Assembly: GCA_949285075.1 (NCBI GenBank)
Contig: CASDXF010000039.1
Location: 1 to 40,746, forward strand
Direction of reading: 5' to 3'
DNA: 40,746 nucleotides
DNA from: an uncultured Bacteroides sp.
GTDB taxonomy: Bacteria; Bacteroidota; Bacteroidia; Bacteroidales; Bacteroidaceae
The notes beneath the pieces were generated by a model. It was not told where the DNA came from. It saw only the letters and a list, made by a program, of their open reading frames with translations, and ran no database searches. The translations under genes and the position numbers were made by a program. Positions 35,826 to 40,746 of the stretch are shown piece after piece. The number at the start of each line of letters is the position of its first letter. The first letter of the stretch is position 1.

Positions 35826-36419
35826 ATGAGTTTGAAGAACAGCTATACAACAAGTGATTGCCTACAATGGGACAGTGCTACAAACTTGGTGAGAAAATTA
35901 TATAGGGATAAGAATTATAGAATAAGCCTGCTTGTTGGGTGTGGCATATTTTTTGGTTTACGCATCTCTGACCTATTACAACTTACTTGGGAAATGCTTT
36001 TGAGTAATGATGCAAAATTTACCATTACTGAAAAGAAAACAAGCAAACGTAGGGAAGTGAGAATTAACAAGGAGTTCCAAAAGCATATCAAAGACTGTTA
36101 TACGGCTTTGGATATTCAGAACTTGAATGAACTTTGCTTTTTATCGGGAAAAGGTAAGAATAAGGTCTATTCTATCCAATGGATAAACATTGTACTTAAA
36201 AAGCTGAAAAGCAAGTACAATTTAAAGATAGACCACTTTTCTACCCACTCACTTAGAAAGACTTTTGGCAGAAAAGTGTTTGAATCCTCTGAAAATGCTG
36301 AATTGGCCTTAGTTAAACTGATGGAATTATTTAACCATTCAAGTGTAACCATAACTAAAAGATACTTGGGACTTAGACAAGAAGAACTGTTGAATACTTA
36401 TGACTGTTTAAGTTTCTAA
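35826..36419 (+). CDS. Minimal tyrosine recombinase (catalytic domain only)
   Basis: A 197-aa recombinase with a complete catalytic set: R46 in IFFGLRISDL, a lysine in EKKTSKRREV (about 71-74), H141 and R144 in HSLRKTFGRK, H171 in FNHSSVT and nucleophile Y180 in TKRYLGL. It lacks the N-terminal arm- and core-binding domains of ordinary integrases. Such short recombinases occur in Bacteroidetes mobile elements. Possible roles are promoter inversion, multimer resolution or assisting the large integrase. Perfect inverted repeats flank the gene (35736-35795 and 36427-36479), but whether they are its targets is unknown. Confidence 0.88.
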   Translation: MSLKNSYTTSDCLQWDSATNLVRKLYRDKNYRISLLVGCGIFFGLRISDLLQLTWEMLLSNDAKFTITEKKTSKRREVRINKEFQKHIKDCYTALDIQNLNELCFLSGKGKNKVYSIQWINIVLKKLKSKYNLKIDHFSTHSLRKTFGRKVFESSENAELALVKLMELFNHSSVTITKRYLGLRQEELLNTYDCLSF

Positions 36420-36426
36420 TCTGTTG

Positions 36427-36479
36427 GAACGGGACAAAGTCTGAAATTTTATCATACCATTTTCAGCTTTGTCCCGTTC
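36427..36479. terminator. Strong hairpin after the minimal recombinase
   Basis: GAACGGGACAAAG pairs perfectly with CTTTGTCCCGTTC, extended inward by CTGAAA/TTTCAG across one bulge. The stem totals about 19 bp. There is no strong T-tract, so it could be a terminator, an RNA-stabilising structure or a recombination site. Confidence 0.65.
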
Positions 36480-37038
36480 TCCAATAAATATACAGCAACT
36501 TTCAAAATCTGCAATGTAAGAGAAACTGCAAATAATGGTCATATATAAATCTGATAGGACTAAAACAGACTGCAATAATGTAATTGGTTCTGTATTGGTA
36601 AGAAAATTATCTTTTTAAAAAGGTATGATATGGCTTGTAGTTTATGGTATGTCAATTATTTATAGGCATACCGGAAAAACAACTGTAGTCTTGTACCTTT
36701 GCTCCAAATTTTCATGCTGATGATTACTAGGTTAGACTATGCACCTATAATATCTAATAGAACTGCATTTTTCAATTTATAGAATCTCCGGGTACTTTTT
36801 TTAGAGAAAAAATCTTCTTACAGAAAGGTACTCGATTACTCCAAGCTCAGACGGAACAGTCCGTTACAAACATTAATTATGGAAATTTATTGCGGGTTAT
36901 TGATATAAAGCGGTTTAAATATATTATATTTGCAGAAATTTATAAAAGGTGTATATCAGTATGGTATGAGTTCCCACATCTTGTTGTGTAACTTGCTTTC
37001 TTCGGGGAATTGGAAGGCGCAATACTTATCATATAATC
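36480..37038. other. Gene-free AT-rich stretch with promoter-like sites
   Basis: No coding frame is supported. Promoter-like TACCTTTG lies near 36694-36701 and TATATTTG at 36925-36932. The inverted pair GGTATG...CATACC (about 36645-36671) surrounds an AT-rich spacer and may be an operator. The junction between element backbone and cargo may lie here. Confidence 0.4.
36925..36932 (+). promoter_or_regulatory. -7 promoter element for the small protein-lipoprotein pair
   Basis: TATATTTG matches TAnnTTTG, with a TTG about 22 bp upstream. The ATG at 37039 is about 107 bp downstream. Confidence 0.45.
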
Positions 37039-37347
37039 ATGATTTCAAAGGACATAGCTTATTCAATAGGTACATTTATTGAGAAGTATCCAACCACTCA
37101 AGTTGAGATACTTGGATTTGGGTATTCAGTTAAACAAATTGCGCAGGTCGTAATAGATAAAGACTCCATAAAGGAATATGGAGAAACGGTAACGTTTGAG
37201 GGGAAAGCCACCGTTATATATAGTGATGGCAAGACTCCGATTCGCACAGTTTCTGAATCAGCCCTTCTGCAAGGAAGTGCGGCCATACAAGAAATAAACA
37301 ATCTACCGGATGTTAAATCTGTAACAATAAACATAAAACTAAGATGA
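37039..37347 (+). CDS. Unrecognised 102-aa protein paired with a lipoprotein
   Basis: A soluble protein without signal peptide and with mixed alpha/beta character: an N-terminal helix (ISKDIAYSIGTFIEKYP) followed by beta strands (EYGETVTFEGKATVIYSDG). Its stop overlaps the start of the following lipoprotein (ATGA), implying translational coupling. No family is recognised. The overlap suggests that the two act together, for example as cargo adapting the host surface or as an effector-immunity pair, but this is inference. Confidence 0.65.
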   Translation: MISKDIAYSIGTFIEKYPTTQVEILGFGYSVKQIAQVVIDKDSIKEYGETVTFEGKATVIYSDGKTPIRTVSESALLQGSAAIQEINNLPDVKSVTINIKLR

Positions 37348-38294
37348 GAACTTTTAGATTAATTGGAATGGCTTTATTAGCTGTGGTAGTGGGAGTTGGT
37401 TTTATCGCTTGCGGTGACGACGAGGAGGATGAAATCATCAAGGACGATAACGGTATCGTTACTAATCAGAAGAAACTGAGGGAAATTAAATATACACATG
37501 ATGACTCGTATAACGATAGTTACGGAGGAGGGTCTACATTCACGTTTTTATATGACGGCGAGGGCCGATTAACAACCGCTATTAAGGAGTATAACAATGA
37601 CGACGAGGAAGAAGAAATTACTCGTTATTTTTGGGATAATAATACGATTACATACAATTATGGAACATACACTCTGTCTGACAATCTACTGAGAGAAGTG
37701 GATAGTAGGCAACTTACTTATAACTCATCTAAACAATTAAGTAGAGCAGATTTGGAATATTTATATGGAGGCGGTAGTAGCGACATCTATACTTGGGACG
37801 GAGATAAACTTGTAAAATATGTCGAAGAAAACCGTGATAGTGACGGTGAGACTAATACTTATAATTATGAATATGTTTATAACGGCGAGACTTGTAATGG
37901 TTGGTTTCCTAATATAGAGGACGAAAGTTGGAATAATGTCTTTGAGGAGGAATATGTTTGCTACGCACACCCCGAACTGGTAGGAATGCGTTCCAATCAG
38001 TTGCCTGCACAAATACTTTATAAACGCATTTATAAAGATGAATTCTATGATGAACGCTATCAAGAAGTCTGTAAATATGAAAGTACAAGTGAAGGGACAT
38101 GGAAACTTGAATATACATTAGATAAGGATAGATATGTGGAGAGTTGCGTTATGAAATATAAAGAAATGACAACTACCATATATTCATTTCAAGATAAGAA
38201 CTATGACGGCGTTATCAGTGACGATGAGAGGAACGTAATAGAAGCTCGTATCACTGGCGATGAATCCATAACTTATAATTTTACATGGGAATGA
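37344..38294 (+). CDS. Acidic surface lipoprotein with YD/Rhs-like beta strands
   Basis: A 316-aa lipoprotein: hydrophobic signal (about 6-20), C23 in GFIACGDDEEDE. The acidic stretch directly after the cysteine matches the Bacteroidetes surface-export signal, so display on the cell surface is likely. The body is rich in Y, D, N and G with strand-turn repeats such as FLYDGEGRLTTAIKEYN, RQLTYNSSKQLSRAD and YTWDGDKLVKYVEEN, resembling YD-repeat or DUF4595-like beta-sheet proteins. A late DKNYDGVISDDER looks like an EF-hand/dockerin calcium loop. Function is unknown. It is translationally coupled to the 102-aa gene and followed by a terminator. Confidence 0.8.
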   Translation: MRTFRLIGMALLAVVVGVGFIACGDDEEDEIIKDDNGIVTNQKKLREIKYTHDDSYNDSYGGGSTFTFLYDGEGRLTTAIKEYNNDDEEEEITRYFWDNNTITYNYGTYTLSDNLLREVDSRQLTYNSSKQLSRADLEYLYGGGSSDIYTWDGDKLVKYVEENRDSDGETNTYNYEYVYNGETCNGWFPNIEDESWNNVFEEEYVCYAHPELVGMRSNQLPAQILYKRIYKDEFYDERYQEVCKYESTSEGTWKLEYTLDKDRYVESCVMKYKEMTTTIYSFQDKNYDGVISDDERNVIEARITGDESITYNFTWE

Positions 38295-38314
38295 TTCATT
38301 TCTCCATTTAAACG

Positions 38315-38353
38315 AAAAGCCAACTTATCCGTAATGGGTAGGTTGGCTTTTTT
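38315..38353 (+). terminator. Terminator after the lipoprotein gene
   Basis: AAAAGCCAAC-TTATCC pairs with GGGTAG-GTTGGCTTTT over a short loop, ending in a run of T. Confidence 0.8.
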
Positions 38354-38369
38354 AGTTCTGAACACATTA

Positions 38370-38540
38370 CTAATGCTTTCTCCTTTTGAACTTCTTATTA
38401 GGGGTAAGTCCATACACAAACTCCGGGAAATAAGTGCGGAGAAATGCTTCATTCACTAAACTATAAGTGGTTATAGTACGCGTTTCCATATAATCAGGGA
38501 TAAGATATACCCCTGCCTCTTTTCTTATCTGATTTTTCAT
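38370..38540 (-). CDS. Small reverse-strand protein (56 aa)
   Basis: A minus-strand ATG frame reading MKNQIRKEAGVYLIPDYMET, with FLRTYFPEFVYGL in the middle and a basic tail KKFKRRKH. It fits between the lipoprotein terminator and the MntA promoter without overlapping a gene, and its composition is protein-like. No family is recognised. It may be a small regulator or the remnant of a longer gene. Confidence 0.45.
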   Translation of the reverse strand: MKNQIRKEAGVYLIPDYMETRTITTYSLVNEAFLRTYFPEFVYGLTPNKKFKRRKH

Positions 38541-38841
38541 AGCTATAAAGTTTTAAGTTTCACATATACAAGCGTATTTAGCTTCCGTGAGATTACCAAG
38601 CCGTAAATACGAAACTTGCCATAAATAGAAATAGGCATACCTCTTTCTCTAAATAAAGGGAATGATGCGGAGTTCTAAGCTCTATGCCCACAATTATACA
38701 ATTCTATAAGAGATAATTAAGGTCAGTAGACGGACGAGAATGCGATGAACAATCTTCATAACGTTCAGGAAATAAAGTCTGTTTTTATAGGAAGGAGCGG
38801 AAAAAGTTCTCATAAATAGCATGATTATAGCATAACTTTAC
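38541..38841. other. Gene-free stretch before mntA
   Basis: AT-rich sequence with no supported gene, hairpin or repeat. It would contain the promoter of the reverse-strand small gene, but no clear TAnnTTTG is seen on that strand. Confidence 0.35.
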
Positions 38842-38849
38842 TATCTTTG
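38842..38849 (+). promoter_or_regulatory. -7 promoter element for mntA-hepT
   Basis: TATCTTTG matches TAnnTTTG, 20 bp before the mntA ATG, so the leader is very short. Confidence 0.6.
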
Positions 38850-38869
38850 CATTATAGGTAAGTTCGTTT

Positions 38870-39169
38870 ATGAAGCTGATAGAAAACAACATACAGAAGA
38901 TTGTCGCTTTATGCAAGAAGCATAAGGTAAGCAAGCTGTTTGCGTTCGGTTCTATCCTTACCAACCGATTCAATGACAATAGCGATGTGGATTTGGTCGT
39001 TTCTTTCAACAAGGCGGAAGTAAGTGACTACTTTGACAATTACTTTGATTTTAAATACGCTTTGGAAGAATTGTTTGGTCGGGAAGTGGACTTGTTGGAA
39101 GAACAGACTATAAAGAATCCATATCTGAAAAAGAATGTGGATGCAACAAAAGCGTTGATATATGGATGA
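38870..39169 (+). CDS. mntA: MntA-type nucleotidyltransferase antitoxin
   Basis: A 99-aa minimal nucleotidyltransferase of the DNA polymerase-beta superfamily. The active-site pattern is complete: FAFGSILTNRF (G27, S28) and NSDVDLVV (D39, D41). In characterised type VII systems MntA inactivates HepT by adding AMP to the tyrosine of the toxin's RX4HXY motif. Here the next gene encodes a HEPN protein with that motif and starts within the last 8 bases of this gene, so the two are translationally coupled. The pair probably stabilises the element or gives phage defence. Confidence 0.9.
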   Translation: MKLIENNIQKIVALCKKHKVSKLFAFGSILTNRFNDNSDVDLVVSFNKAEVSDYFDNYFDFKYALEELFGREVDLLEEQTIKNPYLKKNVDATKALIYG

Positions 39170-39503
39170 TTTGATAAAGAAACACTTGCAAGATATTTTG
39201 ACAGCCATTGAAGAAATAGAAAGTTTCTTCGGGGATAAGCCTAAACAGTTTGATGACTTTTACGGTAATCTCTGCCTTAGACGTGCCATAGAGCGGAATA
39301 TAGAGATTATAGGCGAAGCCATGAACAGAATTTTAAAGACGGATAGAAATATAGCTATCACCAATTCACGTAAAATAGTAGATGCGAGAAACTATATCAT
39401 ACATGGATATGACAGCTTGTCGGCCGATATTCTTTGGAGCATGGTAATCAATCATCTGCCGAAGTTGAAAGATGAAGTAACAGCCTTATTGGATAATGAA
39501 TGA
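39162..39503 (+). CDS. hepT: HepT-type HEPN toxin (DUF86)
   Basis: A 113-aa all-helical HEPN protein. The RX4HXY motif is R76-H81-Y83 in ARNYIIHGYD. R and H are the predicted RNase residues and the tyrosine is the expected AMPylation target of MntA. Family position is supported by LRRAIERNIEIIGEA (about 39-53). Length is normal for HepT. It overlaps mntA upstream and a broken second nucleotidyltransferase downstream, so an ancestral three-gene unit is likely. Confidence 0.92.
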   Translation: MDDLIKKHLQDILTAIEEIESFFGDKPKQFDDFYGNLCLRRAIERNIEIIGEAMNRILKTDRNIAITNSRKIVDARNYIIHGYDSLSADILWSMVINHLPKLKDEVTALLDNE

Positions 39504-39794
39504 TATTTCCATTAATAAAGAAAAAGCCTTTAAGATAGCAAAGAGTACAAGTCTTTAGTTGCAGAACGGTTGCCCTTAAAAGCTCTTTACCTTAGCAAAG
39601 GCAACCATACGGAGGACAGCGACATTGATATTGCCGCCGTGGTGGAACGCATGAGCGGCAACTATTTTGAAGATACTCCTTTATTATGGAAACTGAAACG
39701 TAAGATAAGCAATCTTATAGAGCCAGTCCTACTTACGGAGGACATGAATAATCCTCTTTATGCGGATATTCTCAAAACGGGAATCCTGATATAA
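39496..39794 (+). pseudogene. Decayed second MntA-like nucleotidyltransferase
   Basis: An ATG overlapping the hepT end opens a frame reading MNDISINKEKAFKIAK that stops after 20 residues. In another frame the homologous sequence continues (YKSLVAERLPLKALYL, then SKGNHTEDSDIDIAAVV) to a stop at 39794. One frameshift near 39545 and loss of about five residues at the expected FGSYS stretch have removed the GS half of the active site, although the DxD is kept. The remaining frame from 39570 is therefore not expected to be active. Three-gene NTase-HEPN-NTase sets exist in other Bacteroidetes. Confidence 0.75.
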
Positions 39795-39898
39795 AGGCGG
39801 GAATCACCTATCTATACATATATTCTATTATAAGGTTTTTCCTATTGTCTTATATAAGAAAAAATAAATGCAACTATCTAAATAATAAGCTATTATCA

Positions 39899-39929
39899 TT
39901 GCATAAGTCAACTGTAAGGCTTACCTTTG
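39899..39929 (+). promoter_or_regulatory. Promoter upstream of the tRNA-His-like sequence
   Basis: TTG (39899-39901), a 20-bp spacer and TACCTTTG (39922-39929) match the Bacteroidetes consensus. Transcription from about 39936 would run over the arm-site pair and the tRNA-like sequence. Confidence 0.6.
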
Positions 39930-39942
39930 CAGTAAGAACGAG

Positions 39943-39964
39943 TGTTGACTGATTGTTGACTAAT
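39943..39964 (+). repeat. Tandem 11-bp repeat near the right end (possible integrase arm sites)
   Basis: TGTTGACTGAT followed directly by TGTTGACTAAT, in the same orientation as the pair at 28547-28568. It ends about 100 bp before the right att repeat. Confidence 0.6.
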
Positions 39965-40009
39965 TCATTCTTAATAGAGTTTATTAAACGGTTGACATTG
40001 GCAATAAAA

Positions 40010-40114
40010 GAGGTTGTAGTTCAGATGGTTGCATAGAAAGCGCAGCTTTTCTATGCCGTAGAGAGCGTCAGATTGTGGTTCTGAATGTCGTGGGTTCGAG
40101 TCCCATCTGCCACC
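40010..40114 (+). ncRNA. tRNA-His-like sequence with a 31-nt D-arm expansion
   Basis: The 3' part (from 40062) is identical to the tRNA-His at 28356-28429, including anticodon GTG and the T arm. The 5' part (GAGGTTG-TA-GTTCAGATGGTT) is clearly homologous but not identical. Inside the D loop is an insertion whose GCATAGAAA and TTTCTATGC form a 9-bp stem. The acceptor stem is weak (mismatches at positions 2 and 6, one G-T). With a promoter upstream and a terminator downstream it looks like a transcription unit. It is unlikely to be a normal tRNA. It could be a remnant of the element's tRNA mimic or a regulatory RNA. Confidence 0.6.
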
Positions 40115-40115
40115 C
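40062..40115 (+). repeat. Right attachment-site repeat (attR; left end of the next element)
   Basis: 54 bp identical to 28377-28430. It separates the first element from a second one whose decayed integrase starts 142 bp further on. Confidence 0.88.
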
Positions 40116-40120
40116 GCAAG

Positions 40121-40163
40121 AAGTCCTTGATAGTCAAATAGATTATCGAGGATTTCTCTTTTT
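40121..40163 (+). terminator. Terminator after the tRNA-His-like sequence
   Basis: AAGTCCTTGATA pairs with TATCGAGGATTT (G-T pairs included) over an 11-nt loop, followed by CTCTTTTT. Its position mirrors the terminator after the intact tRNA-His, although the sequence differs. Confidence 0.7.
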
Positions 40164-40257
40164 GTTGTGACAGTAGAAATAGGGTTGAAATAGCCTTTCA
40201 AGAGGGATATATCTATGATTGTTGGTCTATTGTTGTTCCCAAAATATTTGAGATAAC

Positions 40258-40665
40258 ATGCTGACATTCAAAGTAGAAATTCTAAAAAACAAGCAAAAAG
40301 CAGATGGCACTTACAATGTAAAGATAAGAATGACCTACAATAGAGAGGTCAAAAGACTGTCCACTAATATTTTTGTAAGACCTTGTGACCTCACCAAGTC
40401 ACTAAAATTAAAGAATCCCCAGTTTATCAAAGAAGCAGATGCCTTAGTAAGGTAGTATCAGGAAATATGTGCTGCCCTTCCTTTGGATGCCTCCAACTAT
40501 GACATTGATGATATTCTGGAGTTTATTAAAACAGCCCAAAAGAGAAACAAGAGCATTGATTTCATCCTATTCTGCAAAGAGTGGTTAGAGCAAACAGAGA
40601 TAAAAGGAAAGAAGAATTATAAAACAGCCCTCAATTCTTTTATAGCCTACGTGAGTTCGGGATAA
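40258..40665 (+). pseudogene. Decayed tyrosine integrase of a second element
   Basis: The start, MLTFKVEILKNKQKADGTYN, closely matches the first element's integrase. A TAG at 40453-40455 interrupts the frame, after which homology continues in the same frame (YQEICAALPLDASNYD, then FKRRN-equivalent KRNKSIDFILFCKEW, KKNYKTALNSF). The frame ends at 40665, where the match with the intact integrase stops after about 135 residues. The core-binding remainder and the whole catalytic domain are missing. It marks a relic element inserted in tandem at the same tRNA-His site. Confidence 0.85.
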
Positions 40666-40667
40666 GC

Positions 40668-40746
40668 TTAAAACAAAGCCAATTGTTTTGTATGTTCAAT
40701 GGTATACCCCTGCAACGCTTCAGGCTTATTGTCATAAAAGCAATAC
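40668..40746 (-). CDS. Possible C-terminus of a reverse-strand gene (partial)
   Basis: On the minus strand a frame enters from the window edge and reads YCFYDNKPEALQGYTIEH, then TKQLALF and stop at 40668. Its protein-like composition, and its start exactly where integrase homology ends, suggest that another gene (perhaps an insertion) truncated the integrase. Only about 25 codons are visible and no family is recognised. Confidence 0.3.
   Translation of the reverse strand, partial: YCFYDNKPEALQGYTIEHTKQLALF

Larger units (their letters stand above)
28377..40115 (+). mobile_element. Integrative element in tRNA-His (about 11.7 kb)
   Basis: The element is bounded by 54-bp direct repeats of the tRNA-His 3' part. 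A tyrosine integrase reads inward from the left end, and a tandem pair of TGTTGACTAAT lies near each end. It is more AT-rich than the flanks. Contents: integrase, two unrecognised proteins, SF2-helicase-like protein, DUF3871 protein, small membrane peptide, minimal tyrosine recombinase, small protein plus lipoprotein, MntA/HepT and a broken nucleotidyltransferase. No relaxase, VirD4, mating or phage structural gene is seen, so self-transfer is unlikely. It may be a mobilizable or satellite-like element. Confidence 0.85.

Noticed and set aside
40010-40114. A functional second tRNA-His gene
   Set aside because: The D arm is disrupted by a 31-nt expansion and the acceptor stem has mismatches, so normal aminoacylation and folding are doubtful.
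28377-40115. Classification of the element as a conjugative transposon or complete prophage
   Set aside because: No relaxase, coupling protein, Tra proteins, capsid, tail or lysis genes are visible.
1-40746. CRISPR arrays, diversity-generating retroelement or retron
   Set aside because: No regularly spaced repeats of 25-40 bp, no cas genes and no reverse transcriptase motifs were found.

Overview
The window reads as chromosomal DNA of a Bacteroidales bacterium, most likely in or near Parabacteroides/Tannerellaceae (this placement is an inference from protein flavour). Supporting signs are the many promoters with the Bacteroidetes -7 element TAnnTTTG, weak Shine-Dalgarno sites, a long-form IspG, a Rho with a large disordered insertion, and lipoproteins with an acidic stretch after the cysteine. 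Positions 1-28376 are ordinary chromosome. Positions 28377-40115 form an AT-richer integrative element in a tRNA-His gene. From 40116 to the end lies the beginning of a second, decayed element of the same kind.

Chromosomal part. An IS3-like insertion sequence end (1-99) is followed by pepP and a SIMPL-domain gene on the minus strand. A plus-strand run follows: rpoN, a PAP2-like membrane protein, gcvH, purE and ispG, closed by a strong bidirectional terminator. Facing it is a minus-strand pair: a secreted endonuclease/exonuclease/phosphatase-fold protein and a GH125 exo-alpha-mannosidase. A 1.3-kb gap carries one copy of a structured repeat (its inverted partner is at 2381-2800) and a leader region with a short leader peptide and hairpin ahead of a TolC/HlyD/MFS tripartite efflux operon. 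Then come tRNA-Trp, a uracil-DNA-glycosylase-like gene, tilS, a flavodoxin-ferredoxin fusion (EFR1-like), rho, a palindromic MITE-like unit, a MATE exporter, ffh, folD, a thioredoxin-like secreted protein and a CapA-like lipoprotein.

Integrative element (about 11.7 kb). It is bounded by 54-bp direct repeats of the tRNA-His 3' part (28377-28430 and 40062-40115). Just inside each end is a tandem pair of TGTTGACTAAT, probably integrase arm sites. Genes in order: tyrosine integrase, two proteins I do not recognise, an SF2-helicase-like protein with a degenerate P-loop, a DUF3871 protein whose last 51 codons lie in the -1 frame, a 41-aa membrane peptide, a catalytic-domain-only tyrosine recombinase, a small protein plus surface lipoprotein pair, a reverse-strand small ORF, and a MntA/HepT toxin-antitoxin pair followed by a broken second nucleotidyltransferase. 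I see no relaxase, coupling protein, mating or phage structural genes, so it is either mobilised by helpers or a satellite/cryptic element.

The most unusual features are: (1) the right end of the element, where a tRNA-His-like sequence with its own promoter and terminator carries a 31-nt expansion, including a 9-bp hairpin, in its D arm; (2) the leader peptide/attenuator ahead of the efflux operon; (3) the 420/504-bp inverted structured repeats flanking an 8-kb block; and (4) the degenerate P-loop helicase-like protein next to DUF3871 and a minimal recombinase.
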